64,000 nucleotides of DNA from Diabrotica undecimpunctata (Eukaryota; Arthropoda; Insecta; Coleoptera; Chrysomelidae), in assembly GCF_040954645.1 (NCBI RefSeq), contig NC_092807.1:79568017-79632016 (forward strand). The letters are read 5' to 3'. The position numbers and the translations under genes were made by a program. The stretch's first letter is position 1. Each line of letters starts with the position of its first letter. Shown piece by piece: positions 11,871 through 23,129 of this stretch. The notes under the pieces are model-generated. The model did no database searches. It had not been told where the DNA came from and saw only the letters and a program-made list of their open reading frames with translations.

Positions 11871-12573
11871 TAATTTCACATTTGTGGTTGCTGGATGTCA
11901 AAGAAGACACCATTTTCCATAGCGGGTGCTATGATTCCAATGGTGTAAAGTACAACCTACATATTTGTTGCCAAAATTACTTTGCTGCTGTCTCGAGTAC
12001 CGTTTACTGGTATATGAATTTTGTTACGAATTTATGTTGTGTGCTGAACTCTATTAAATCTTTCACCGCCAATTGAAAAGCATGTTTTAACTTTATTTGT
12101 AACATTTATCGTTATTTGTCTTATATGTATACAATCGTCCTAATATTTGCGTTATACATTGATATTTATATGGCAATTAGCTGTAAAGTCATTAGTCTTT
12201 TCTGTCGTATCACATTTTCTTGATTTTATTTTTGTAGACAAGCGGTTTAGTTTGTGTAATATAATATCCCCAATTCGTTTCATAATATTTAGTTTTCAAA
12301 ACAGCTGTTCGCTAATTCGTTCACCTTTTTTAAAGCACTTTGGGTTATGACTATTGGATTTTACTTTTTAAATAGAGTTTGGAATGGAATCTTCCTGTTT
12401 GAAATCAATGTACATTTGAAAATAAGTCGACAGTTTTCCTTGAAGTCTGACTTTACTTGTAGATTATTTCTTGTTAAATTAATTAGTTTATTAGGTAAGC
12501 CTAGTTCTTCCATGGTATTTCATAGTTTTATTCTTATGATTATATCAGTGTTTGTTTAAAATTTATAAATAAC

Positions 12574-12681
12574 TAGTTTAATGTTTTTTTTTGTATTCCC
12601 AACATTTCTCATTAACTGCCTAATAGTGAATAATTGATCAACGATTTATTAAGTTTTTCTAATTCCACACTAATATCCACC
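12574..12681. repeat. Diverged direct repeat, copy b
   Basis: Partner of 11767-11870, with the same order of conserved blocks. It may be a duplicated element end, but no inverted partner was found. Confidence 0.7.
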
Positions 12682-12960
12682 TATTTTATAGTTCACCTAT
12701 TTACTCAATCGTTCTAGGTGTATTAGGAAAAATACTGTATATCCTAATAATTAATAGATATATAGCTTATATCGCTATAGTTTATGCAGTACATTTTATT
12801 ACATATTCCTTTTGTGTATGGGTATGCTTTTCAGCAAGTTGGTACTTGCTCTTACTTCTAAATTGACGGATCAGCCGTTTAACTGCCTGTACTGAACTTT
12901 CTTCTTCATTTTGCAAATATATATAAAAATTAATAAAAACCACTCTGACATACCGCTGAT

Positions 12961-13690
12961 TGAAATGTTGGATACCCTGGCCTATACTATTCAATCAACG
13001 AAAATACTAAGATCACACGGGGAGAATATTATGGGTTATTTCTGGTTTCGTCATAATTTACACTGAAATTACTAACAAGAGAGTGCTCTCACTTCCACAT
13101 GTTGAAATTGATATATAGTACCAACAGATGCTAGTCATATTATACCATCAGTACTAATAAAATAAAAACTATAAAATTAATGTCAATTTCATTTATTCAA
13201 ACGTACTAACCTTAGACATGGTCATTTAAGGAAACACACCTCAAAAATGTTGACAATAAACTAAAAATATCTTAAGCGTTATAAAAGTACCAGAGCAGCA
13301 AAGCTCACAGCATGAGAATATTGCCTCGTACTTTTATATAGCAATTTGTTCTCACAATTTTATAGTTTTTCGAAAAATGAACTCCGATTCGAAGATTAAA
13401 ACGTCAAACAAAATGTAAAAACCTATTCATATTTTGAGATATAAAATCTTCAATTTAGATATTAAACATTCTTAATAAATGTATAATCTAATATTTAAGC
13501 CTGTTTAAGTTTTACAGACTTGGAAAATACTGAATAGACAAATATTTATTCTTTAATGTACTAGGTTCTAAAAAAAGTGTACTCAAAACGAATAAACATT
13601 ATCTACCAAGTGTTTTATTCCAGTTTCATATGAAAGCACCAGATATTAGATATTATAAATTTCATAGGTACAAATTTGAGATAAAAAACA
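12961..13690. repeat. Non-coding arm matching 52901-53460 inversely
   Basis: Blocks such as AAGATCACACGGGGAGAATA and the stretch around 13100-13160 occur inversely at 53320-53440. The relation continues to 13740, where the partner arm carries the piggyBac insertion. No gene seen. Confidence 0.6.
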
Positions 13691-13860
13691 AAGGATAGAG
13701 CATATAGTGAAATATAAATATCTTAGAATAGCTGTATCGAGAGAGGATAAGATTATCGATGAGAAAAAAAAGACCTATCGCTGAGGAAGTGAGAAAGTAA
13801 TTGGCAAACGCAAAGAGCACTTTAATTATATTAAATGAAATATGCATTACAATCTATTAT
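13691..13860 (+). pseudogene. Non-LTR RT connection-domain scrap
   Basis: The plus strand reads HIVKYKYLRIAVSREDKIID and continues EKKRPIAEEVRK before stops. This resembles the FKYLG..I tract that follows the RT palm in insect non-LTR proteins. Too short to place in a clade. The AGCTATTCTAAGATATTTA site of the partner arm (TTAA there) received the piggyBac insertion. Confidence 0.4.
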
Positions 13861-13879
13861 GATACACATATATTCGTAC

Positions 13880-14498
13880 CGCATTCGTCCCCAAAAGAGA
13901 CAAAATGCATGGTTACAACAGCAAATTTACTAAGATGTTAATTGGAGCTGGAAGGTCAGATAATAGAACAAGTGATGGAATTTAAATATCTAGGCATCAC
14001 ATTATCTAGCTACGGAAAGCTCGAAACTGAAGTGGAAGATCCAGTGAATAGAGCAAACAGAGCCCCAGGCTGCCTAAATGAAACAATACGAAGAAATAAA
14101 AATATCGGGAAAGAAACGAAAGGCAGAATTTACAAAACAGTCATCAGACCAATAATGACATACGCGGCAGAAACAAAACCTGACACAGAGAGGACAAAAA
14201 GGGTGTTAAAAACAGCAGAGATGAAAACACTTAGAAAAATTGATGGTAAGACACTATGGGAGAGTGCTAGAGAGCTAGAAGTACAGATATACGACGTAGA
14301 TGCAAGGTAAAGAACATCAAGAGCTGGTTAAGAAATAGAAGAGTAGAATGGAATAATCATATATGCCGAATGACAACAAATAGAGTAGTAAAGACGGCAA
14401 GAGACGGTTAACCCATAGGAAAATGATCAGTAGGAAGACCACGAAAACGATGGAACGGCAACTTACTGGAGGCACATTGAAAAATAGACAGAGTCATG
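13880..14498 (+). pseudogene. Non-LTR retrotransposon C-terminal half (R-type), copy 1
   Basis: The frame at 13942-14310 reads ELEGQIIEQVMEFKYLGITL, then SSYGKLETEVEDPVN, IYKTVIRPIMTYAAET and KRVLKTAEMKTLRKIDGKTL. This is the connection and C-terminal region of an endonuclease-reverse transcriptase. Downstream in other frames come VEWNNHI-like and GRPRKRWN-like pieces up to the AGGCACATTGA block. The preceding 13880-13940 still encodes an ETKCMVTT-like block in shifted frames. A longer copy with the RT palm lies inverted at 49230-50200. Broken by frameshifts, and the RT catalytic part is absent here. Confidence 0.7.
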
Positions 14499-14502
14499 TC
14501 TA

Positions 14503-14910
14503 TGTGATGGTATTTATTTATGTCTATTTAATTTATAATGTCTTGTTCTTATCTTAATTCATTAAAAAGCACAATAACTGATATTAATTTATTTATCACT
14601 TAATATACATAATTTATTAAAAGGCGAGCGTAACAATAAATATCGCGAGCGCGTCTTCAGAATTAACTGTTTTCTATTCTCCAAAAAGTCCTGTTATATA
14701 TTCACTACTGTTAGACTAGAAACGTCTAAAACCTTCTTGAGTAGACGACGACGAAACGGTAAAGGCAAACTGGATTTCCCGCATCGGTTCGACCTTGTTC
14801 TGGAAGGTCCATTCAGGTAAATAGACGCCTCTCATAAAATCTAAAACATAAACATGTGAATAAAAACATGTTTACAGGTTAAAACAATGACTCATTATTT
14901 ATACGTAACA
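14503..14910. mobile_element. Solo LTR with 4-base target duplication
   Basis: A 408-base segment beginning TGTGATGG and ending GTAACA (TG...CA), flanked on both sides by TCTA (14499-14502 and 14911-14914). The inverted partner arm has an uninterrupted TCTA at the corresponding place (about 49255-49262), so the empty site is present in this window. No internal retroelement genes are attached, which fits LTR-LTR recombination. Orientation and family are not known. Confidence 0.7.
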
Positions 14911-15649
14911 TCTATATAAAAAGAAGAAGAAGAAGATACACAGGATAATCATTAAAATAGCTACAAGAAAGATAAAATAAATCAATCATATTAATGTAGA
15001 ATAGCAGAGGACAGAGTGTTTAGAGAAAATAATGAATCAGTCATATTAATATAGAATAGCAGAGGACAGAGGATTTGTCATAGTGCCCAATTGAAAAAAT
15101 AACACAGGTCGTTAAAAAAAGACGAAAGAAAATAGAATAGATTTAAAAAAAATAAAAGCATAAACATGTCTTTTCCTACTTTTTTAATATTGAAAATACG
15201 TAAATAGAACATTGAATTAAAATGTTACTTTTTATATCTATGATATACCTATGACCTAAACAGTAGCACCGATGTATGTAGTTGAAATTGTTTACACTTA
15301 TTTTAACTGTTTATTTTTTTATTATCTATAGATGAGTTGCGACCGATATCACAAACTTATTTATTTTCCACGAAGAGTCCCTTTAATACCTAAAATTATT
15401 ACTATACAAATCTGATTCGAAATATCGTCAAGAAGTAATACACGGCATGTAAAATTTAAATTTTTAATAAAAAGTAAAAGATTAGGCATTACTTCTGTGG
15501 TTCAAAAACGAGCCTTTACGAAGATTGAAGTACTAATAAGGCCACCGTAATCGGGCATACCCCGGGTAATGATTAATTAATTAATCGGCTAATTCTTCAG
15601 TCACCTCTTTAATATGATTTAATCAAATTGGTCCTTTTTAGGACCAACT
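14911..15649. repeat. Non-coding part of the large repeat unit
   Basis: Matches 48540-49250 in inverse orientation over most of its length, including the block that encodes no protein around AATGATTAATTAATTAATCG (about 15571). A duplicated phrase containing CAGAGGACAGAG occurs at about 15005 and 15060. No gene seen. Confidence 0.6.
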
Positions 15650-16700
15650 ATTCTAATAACATATGTCTATAACTGTTAAGGGTATTTCTAAAGATCAAGA
15701 AACTTTACTTTACTTAAACTTATCAGACATATGAGCTAAACACGAATCTGACTTATTTCTAGAGCAGGAAACACATATAGGGCCTAACCTAGGGTATTTG
15801 GTATACAGCTGATCGTTAAAACCACATTATAGATATAGACATGCTATTTCTGTCGAAAAAGAAGCAAAGAATAACTCTAAGAAGAGAGTTATTCTTATAT
15901 TGTAGAGTAAGAAAGGACAAAACCAGTCAGCTGAAAGAACCTTTTAACAATGTTGAGCTTGAATCCACCATCTACATATTTAATGAAAAATAATACAACT
16001 ACCGACATTGACGATCTGAGCACAAAGCTTATTACGAAATCTAGACCAAAAACACTACAATGGCTGATCCGGAGGATGAACAACTGTATTCAAATTATGG
16101 AGATACCCAAAGTCTAGAGACAAGCCAAAGTTGTTCACTTGCTTAAACCTGGCAAAAACTCCAACGACTACAAAAACTATCGGCCAATATCTTTATTTTG
16201 TCAGCTATTCAAAATACTTTTGCACAAGATCGTTAATATGATATCACCGATATTAGAAGAAAAACTTAAATTAAAAGGCAAAAGTGGCTATAGATAGGGA
16301 AGATTATGTACATCACAAATACTAAATCAAAGACCAGTACGAAAAATATCGGGTATCAGTGGTGGTATTTTTCACTCTAAATGCCGCTTACGACACCTTA
16401 AATTACAGAATATTTCTCCAAAAACTATATGATATCCCCTTACATAACAAACTCACTTATATTGTCTCCGTATACCTACACAAGAGAAAATTTTTTGTAT
16501 CACATAATGGTAAGAATAGCAGTTGAAGAACAGTCTCGCTTGGGGTAGCATAAAGGCACCTACACTGTATAACATATTTATTTTGAGATAACCTTCTATC
16601 GAGATATCATATTTAGTACACAAATAAGAGCAGAACAAAAATAATAAAAAAGCTTTAAACAAGATATTGCAGAAGATTGGATAAAATAAAAGTATTTTTA
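15650..16700 (+). pseudogene. Jockey-like non-LTR remnant, copy 3
   Basis: Leader 15650-15880 matches 2400-2560 and 6110-6300. The RT start reads AKVVHLLKPGKNSNDYKNYRPI (about 16125-16190) and continues with SLFCQLFKILLHKI, a GVIFHSKCRLRHL-like shifted block near 16355, and KLTYIVSVYLHKRKFFVSHN (about 16450-16510). At about 16577 the sequence jumps to the end segment X (TTATTTTGAGATAACC), so about 1.2 kb of RT is deleted relative to copy 1. The copy ends at the Penelope-like insertion. No functional frame. Confidence 0.65.
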
Positions 16701-16704
16701 TTTT

Positions 16705-17330
16705 ATATATAGATATATAGATAATTTACCTTTAGATTTAATCATAAGTAGTGTTGAAAAACATTGGAATGAGATTTCGCAACACACTAATATTGACTTA
16801 TTACATTTCAAAACACTTATCAACTTTGTTTTTGATTCTAATATTTTTATATTTAATGGTGTCTTTTATAAACAAATTTTTGGTAGTCCTATGGGATCTA
16901 GTCTTTCACCCATTCTAAGTAGCTATGTCATGGATGATGTTATCAGTGATTGTATTAACAATTGCACTTTTTTCATTCCTTTTGTTAAAAGATATGTAGA
17001 TGATTTAGTTTTGGCACTTCCTAAACACAAAATTCATGAAACAGTCAACATTTTCAACAATCAGAATCAACATATACAATTTACAGTTGAGGAAGAGGTA
17101 GATAATTCTCTACCATTCCTTGACATGAGAATTGTAAGAGGTACAGACAATATGTTGAAAACCAGATGGTTCAGAAAACCCATATGTAGTTATAGATTTA
17201 TAAGCTATTACTCTCATCATCCAAATAAGATGAAAATGAACCTTAAAACAGGATTAAAAGAACGTGTTTTAAAACTTTCTCATCCAGATTATCTACATGA
17301 AGATCTTCAATTGTTAAAAAAATATTTTAA
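16705..17330 (+). pseudogene. Penelope-like element: reverse transcriptase part
   Basis: Plus-strand frame starting before the ATG at 16891: KHWNEISQHTNIDLLHFKTL, then IFGSPMGSSLSPILSSYVMD (RT motif with the GSPMGS..SP signature), VKRYVDDLVLALP (catalytic YVDD), and NSLPFLDMRIVRG. YVDD together with PMGSSLSP and a downstream GIY-YIG domain is diagnostic of Penelope-like elements, which are telomerase-related retroelements. The N-terminal half of the RT is missing. A one-base indel near 17325, at a run of A and T, separates this frame from the endonuclease frame. It interrupts the large repeat unit, whose sequence does not resume on the far side. Confidence 0.85.
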
Positions 17331-17926
17331 TTGAAAACTCTTATCCTCCAGATATGCTACATAGGATGCTTTTTTCTAATATTGTTAATATAAATAACTT
17401 AACACCATTTTTTGCTAAATCTCAAAATATTGTATCTTACAATCAGAACATCTATTATCATTCACTACCTTTTATACCATCATTAACACCTAAATTAATA
17501 CAAACACTAAAGGTTATTGACAATATAAAAATAGCAACAAAGAACATCAAAACTATTTCATCTTTATATTCCAAAACTAAATATCCTATAGACAAATTTG
17601 AAAAAACGAATGTAGTATACAGCATTAGTTGTACTCAGTGTGAATCTGACTATGTTGGTGAAACCGGAAGAAATCTTTCAAATCGCATTATTTCTCACAA
17701 AAGTGATTGCAGAATTAAAAAACCATCTTGTGCTTTGGCAGAGCATGTAATCGATAAAGACCATATTATGGATTTTGATAACATTAAAATTTTATGTAGT
17801 GAAAGTAATAAATTCAAAAGGACTTTTTTGGAAATGGTTTGTATTAGCAAAAGTGATAATAGTTTTAACAAAAGATCAGAAATTCAAAACCTAAGCAAAA
17901 TTTATAATTATATTATTTCTTTATAA
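17325..17926 (+). pseudogene. Penelope-like element: GIY-YIG endonuclease part
   Basis: The frame at 17354-17926 continues the RT after a frameshift. Residues about 85-125 read KTNVVYSISCTQCESDYVGE and TGRNLSNRIISHK, the GIY-YIG nuclease core of Penelope-like elements (VYSI in place of GIY, YVG in place of YIG, with the following Arg). The CTQC pair matches the Cys-rich insert common in this family. The C-terminus includes LAEHVIDKDHIMDF, the usual conserved His-bearing tract. The nuclease makes the target nick for reverse transcription. The domain itself looks uninterrupted, and the element is dead because of the upstream break and missing N-terminus. Confidence 0.85.
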
Positions 17927-18509
17927 TTTATATATAAAACTTGAAAAATATCACGTTTTTATTTAATTTTCCATATATCTGTTACATTTTTTCAGACATC
18001 TATCAATGGTGAATAAATCTTCTTCTTTTTTGTTACTAAATAAAAAAGAATTTTTAAACAAAATTTTATTTTTGACAATATAATTGTCAAAGGTAAACAT
18101 TTTAAGTTGGTATTTATGACATTGAGGCTTATTTGTAATTGGTTGCTACTTTAAACTATTTATAAATTCAATTATTTTTTTGTTAAGAAAATGATTTCAA
18201 AATTATTAAAATTTCAGGGAAGAATTTATTAGATAAGGGCATTTTAGTATTAATTCTTTTTGACATGTATTTGCAGCAATTTTTATTAACGAAACTAATT
18301 TTAATTGGTGAGTTAACAAAAAATGTTTTTCTTTATAGTTCAACTTTGTAAGATATTTTGTCTTTTTTAGCAGCTCTTGATAAGAATTGTAAACACAATT
18401 GAAAGCTCGAGATATTAAATAGTTAACCAATAGCCCCTTTTATTGACTCCAACCCATCAAAAACATTTATATATTTTTTCCAAACGAGTCACAAGTACTT
18501 CTTTTTTCT

Positions 18510-18510
<1 letters not shown>
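17927..18510. other. Downstream region of the Penelope-like element
   Basis: AT-rich. Includes a 74-residue minus-strand open frame (18206-18430) rich in Leu and Lys that resembles nothing I can name. Penelope-like elements often carry an inverted partial copy at one end, so this could be the N-terminal region of a second, opposite copy, but I have no motif to prove it. Confidence 0.35.

Positions 18511-18511
<1 letters not shown>

Positions 18512-18582
<71 letters not shown>
18512..18582. repeat. (TA)n microsatellite
   Basis: About 70 bases of pure TA between the Penelope-like region and a Gypsy LTR. Confidence 0.98.
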
Positions 18583-18586
<4 letters not shown>

Positions 18587-18664
18587 ATATAATAATATAA
18601 AGATAGTATATATAAAAAGAAATAATAGGGCCTACATATAGAGTTGCTGATATAGCAGTAGCAG

Positions 18665-18910
18665 TGTAACGAAATAGCTCATCTCCGATGCATGGCATGT
18701 GTCCCAATTCATAGAAGGATAAGTCTAGAAAACTCGAAGAGTTGGCATTTCAGTAGCGCACTCCAGAATGTTCTAGTACATAATTACTTTTATATATAAG
18801 CATAACTTTTATGAGTTAAGTTTGGTTGATAAGATATTACCGAACTGTAAACTTATAAATAAATATATTTATATAAATTCGAACCGCTCGTTTTATTTAA
18901 AAACGCTACA
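18665..18910 (+). repeat. Gypsy-type 5' LTR (candidate)
   Basis: A 246-base segment that starts TGTAACG and ends CGCTACA, so the ends are TGTA...TACA. It is followed at once by TTGGTGTCCGG, the type of primer-binding site seen next to many insect Gypsy LTRs, and then by a gag N-terminus. A TATATAAG box lies near 18792-18799. No second copy of this LTR was found in the window, so the boundaries rest on the end sequences and the primer site only. Confidence 0.55.
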
Positions 18911-18930
18911 GTTGGTGTCCGGTGTGAGAT
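18911..18930 (+). other. Candidate primer-binding site
   Basis: TGGTGTCCGG begins two or three bases after the CA of the LTR end. TGGTGTC is a common primer-binding start in Gypsy elements. Confidence 0.5.
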
Positions 18931-18979
18931 TAATTGATTTATTTTAAAAATAAATTCAGCAGTGACTTTTGAAAAAGAC

Positions 18980-19250
18980 TTTAGAAATTTTGAAAAGTAT
19001 TGTTCGTCGGGAACTAAAACAGTTGTGTGAGCAACTGGAAGAACGCGATGAAGACTGCAGCGGGTCCAAGAAGATACCCCAAGAACGACTGGAGACTGTT
19101 CTGAACAAGAATGAAGACGACCCAGAGACATTCTAGTTTCAATCAGCAGAAGAAGCCGTTTTAACTAAAATAATTGGTGGAAAATTCGAGAATGTTTCTA
19201 CAAGATTCGATGAAAAGTCTCAAATGATTGAAGAAACTTCTGTGGCGCAC
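18980..19250 (+). pseudogene. Gypsy gag N-terminus fragment
   Basis: The plus-strand frame reads RRELKQLCEQLEERDEDCSG and SKKIPQERLETVLNKNEDDP, the SAP-like N-terminal motif that opens gag in many insect Gypsy elements. It is followed by an in-frame stop (TAG at about 19134) and then KFENVSTRFDEKSQMIEETS, a coiled-coil start. The same coiled-coil phrase recurs at 26476-26545, so the two may be parts of one gag separated by 7.2 kb of later insertions, or two copies of the same family. Homology stops near 19245. Confidence 0.6.
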
Positions 19251-20400
19251 AAATTAATATAAAAAAAATTACAAAATTCACCACATATAAATCAGACGTA
19301 TACCCGGAAAAAAAAGTACTATACGGTGACAGTCTGGGAATGGCTCGCGGCTAGACAAAACAGTGGAGATGGTCGTGGGGTCCACAAAACAAAAAAAAAT
19401 TGAAGTTATATCAGGGGCGCCAGGAAAATTGGCCCACAGGCTTCTTTACGTTACTATTCAATAAACCACCAACTTACCAATAGGTTTACTACTAAAATAT
19501 TAAGTACAGTATACAACCTGAATAAATAAAAAAAATAAATGAAATTGTCTGAGATTAGGATTTAGTCAATTTTAATAAATATATTCCTAAGATAGTTGAA
19601 AACAAATACATATTACAATAATATTTAACTTAACCATAGGCTTAATAAAAAGAATATAAAAATGCGGCTTCATTTGCCTAACAAAAGTTATTTCTATTTA
19701 ATTGTACAAAATAAAAGGTAAGACGTATTAAAAGTACCGGACGCTCAGGAGTGTGTGGTTCAATACCAAGCAAAAAAATAATTAACCTAAATAGGACACT
19801 ACGAGAGCTCAAGTGCGTACACAGAAAATAATATTAAAAAAAAATAAATCTCAAATATTTAACCACCCCTTAGAAGCAGTTTAGAAAATTATAATAGGTA
19901 TGTGTAAATATTAAAATAAAAACAAACCGCAAATGATCTTTAAAAAAAACTATTGTATTCCGTAAACAAAGTAAACTTTAATTTCACTATTTGGGAGAGT
20001 GAGTCATCGTTTGAAGTCGTAGAAGTGGGGAAAGTCGTATGAAAATCCAGTGGCGTACACTCACTTTTATTTTAACGTTAATTATATTATATTGTTTACA
20101 TATTATTGTTCAAAATAGGCCACAATATATTTATCTGTAGGTTTTTACTGAAGTTTCCATCTCTGTATCCAAAGACCGTTTTCAAAGATATAAATTATAG
20201 TTATATTTATTTTATTTGTTTATTATTTTATATTTATATATTCTATAAAAACAAAATAAAAATAATTTTGGATGTAACAAATCATTGTACTATTCTATTT
20301 AAACACAAACACTATACACACTTACTATGTTCTTCTCGGTTTTTTTTTTGTTTTTGGTTTTTTTATGCTGATGCCTACTAAACTATTAGAAAATATTATT
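19251..20400. other. AT-rich stretch without a recognised gene
   Basis: Nothing coding recognised. It holds several A-rich tracts. A GGGGCGCCAGG block at about 19425 was considered as an inverse primer-binding site and rejected. Confidence 0.5.
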
Positions 20401-21570
20401 CGCTGTCTAAATCTGAAGATGCAGTGCTGCTATCGCTGTCATTATCTTCACCTGGTGTAATTATAATTGGCTCTAGTAAAACTTTGACATGAGTGTCAAG
20501 TTCCCACATAGGATATTCTTATTTAATTATGTGGCCTATACATTTAGCCCATTTCTCTGAAGTTACATGGATAATTGCTTGAATCAAAAGTTCCTTAACT
20601 TCGTTTAATTTGAGCGTTTTGTTATTGCGTGCTACTTTTCCTTTCACTTGCGCCCAGATAAGTTCAACGGAATTAAGTTCGCAATGATAAGGTGGTAGAC
20701 GTAGAACTTTGACACCATAATCTTTTGCAGTTTCATCCACAACATATTTAAGATATTCACTTTTCCTTAACCGTGCAATGTCAAGTAGTTGAATTTTGAG
20801 CATTGATACTTCGGAAGTCATTTCTTTATGATAATCACCTGTTTTTTTCGACTCAAATTGAAGCAAACCATCATCAAAGAACCCTGTATCACTTCCTATA
20901 TGGGTGTTGATTAAACGCCGTCCCTTTCCTGATGGAGCTTTTAATCCTGTAGACCAGCCTTCTATAAATGCTTCGCGTTTACTTTTGACATTTAAATCTT
21001 GCCAAACTTTTCCAACTGTATGACCTTCGTTAATCCAGGTTTCATCCAAATAATATATTTTGTATCCAGTGTTGCGAATTTTTCGTATTTCTTCTAAATA
21101 TTTTCTTCTCCATAAAATAATTTTATTTTTTTCTAATAGCATACTTTTTCTGTTGCGTTTTACATATCGAAAGTTCATTTCGCGCATGATTCTGATTAAG
21201 ACCCTATGAGATATCTATCTAAATAAAATGAATGAATTTTTCGACGTATAATATTCCTTGTCTCGTCATCGAAAACAATGCTTTTCCTACCTCTAGTTTT
21301 ACCTTTTTCTTGCTTTTTATTTTCCGATGTATTTTTAAGTACACGATAAATACAGCTAACGGATACTTTTGTTAAACTGCTACAAATGTCGACCGCTTAG
21401 CTAACATTTAATGCCATTTTTCTGCCGACAATTCCTTCATAAACGTTTCGTATCATTACCTTCTCTTCGGACGTTAACATTTTCCGTCTCTTTTGCGGCT
21501 TTTTATTTTTGGAATCAACATCAGAATTTTGCTGTCTTCTCTTGGAACAACTCGGTTTTTCGTCCAACTC
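20401..21570 (-). pseudogene. IS630/Tc1-type transposase pseudogene, copy A (intronless)
   Basis: Minus strand, N- to C-terminus: a basic HTH region (KRRKMLTSEEKVMIRNVYEG, about 21440-21500), KGKTRGRKSIVFDDETRNII (about 21230-21300), then the open frame 21187-20519 with YYLDETWINEGH (first catalytic Asp), GLKAPSGKGRRLINTHIG, GDYHKEMTSE and LPPYHCELNSVELIWAQVKG (third catalytic Glu), ending in an acidic tail (SDSSTASSDLDSE). The segment that should carry the second Asp (DNASYHS in copy B) is deleted between GDYHKEMTSE and VSMLKIQLLD. Stops occur near 21390, 21195 and 20517. Where copy B has an intron this copy reads straight through PSG-KG. Cut-and-paste transposase by family; inactive here. 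Confidence 0.8.
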
Positions 21571-22535
21571 CTATAAAACTCAAACCAAATAATCACAGAA
21601 TATAACTAAAAATTTACTATAAAACGACAAACTATAACACTCGTATTATCAATAACACATTTTATCAATAACACAAACTTATCGCATAAAATATATTCAC
21701 AAAATCCAACACATGCCCTACCCTTAGAAACGCTTATGTAAATGAACTATGGTTGCTGGGCATTTGCTCGACAAAAACTAGTTTTACGGATTTCTGTGGG
21801 TCGGAATTCCGTCGCTAATTCCAAAGTTGCCAAACGATTGAAAAATATTGTTTTAAAATATCGATTTTTATTTTATAATTTTAAATATGTAACGAAACGA
21901 AACATATAAATAAAATTTATTTAATTACATTTTGTACTTAATTTTTACTATTGAAAAAATAATATTTTTTGGTATTTTTATGAGGGTAATAATCGCTGCG
22001 TGGAAGAATACAGGTTTTGTATGACCATAATTACTACTTGTGAACAAAAATTGGCTACACTGTACGACAACTCCTGGTCAGTTTTTCTATAGAGAAGCAC
22101 AAATAAATATACTACTTTAAATATTCTGTAATTTCTTATGAGGAAACGCAAATTGCAATCTAGAAAACAGGCAGTTTTCGAGGGCGGCTGTGTACATTTA
22201 AATTTGAGGATATTCGGCGTTTAAACTATGATATCACTCTTCTGAATTGAGGGTTTCTACTATAGACGTCGAAAATTAATTATCGATCCATACCTCGAAT
22301 TTTCGAAAATCTAGTGTGTTTCTAGATTTCTAGTTTCTATTCTTCTCGAAAGTTTAGTGTGTCTTCAATCCAAAAATACCATTCGCAAAATCCACTGCGA
22401 CTTTGGAGGAACTCCAAAAATACGAGTTTAAAATAATTATTTGGAAATAAATATATTGATTTTAACACTTTGTTTATCTACCTTTTGGCGATAATGGAGC
22501 AATACAAAAAAACTTGTCTTGAACTATACCTACTT
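21571..22535. other. AT-rich stretch, no gene recognised
   Basis: No coding homology. A block with several CGAAAA/TTTTCG phrases (22270-22350) may be repeat-derived. It ends at the left inverted end of the next element. Confidence 0.45.
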
Positions 22536-23129
22536 TCATTAAGCGATGCAGGGCGTATAAACAAATATAAATTTATCAGATGATTGTTAAAGATGTTCCA
22601 AATGAGTCTACTCGTTCCGATAAGTAACAGTATAATTACGACACTTACTTAATTCTTTTATTTTCTCAACTATTAGTGTTTATTGCATAGTATATAAATT
22701 ATTTTTATCACTGAATACATAGTAAGTAAAAAAATAATCTGATTTATAAAATAAATGAATATTTTATGCATACATGCAAGTAACAGTTCTTCAAGAATAT
22801 TTAAAAACTAACCGAAATGTCCATCTTTATTTCGTTACTGCCGACGTCGTCGGAACTCATACAGGTTCGGACACGATTTAAGTAGGTATTATATTTCGGT
22901 ATTGAAATTTTATAATTTGAATCGATTTGTGAGTATATTTTTAGTCATCTTGATGGTTAAAGCACAATAAATTATATTTATGCTGCTAATGTTGAATTAG
23001 CAATTATTTGTTGTACGATTTAATACTATTTAAGTATATATTTTTATTTGTATAAAGACCCTGTCTATACGTGATTGTGATTACTGTAACAATAACCACA
23101 TATTTCAATAACTGATATTGAAAGCAAAA

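Larger units (their letters stand above)
9771..12960. other. AT-rich repeat-derived DNA, no gene recognised
   Basis: No convincing coding region. 10400-10700 matches 55050-55330 in inverse orientation, including the ATTATCCAACGATTAGCCAG stretch. A 104-108-base segment is present twice in direct orientation, 11767-11870 and 12574-12681, with clear divergence. The rest is unassigned. Confidence 0.5.

Noticed and set aside
19420..19435. Inverse TGGCGCC-like sequence as a primer-binding site of a minus-strand LTR element
   Set aside because: No CA-ending LTR precedes it on the minus strand and no retroelement gene follows.
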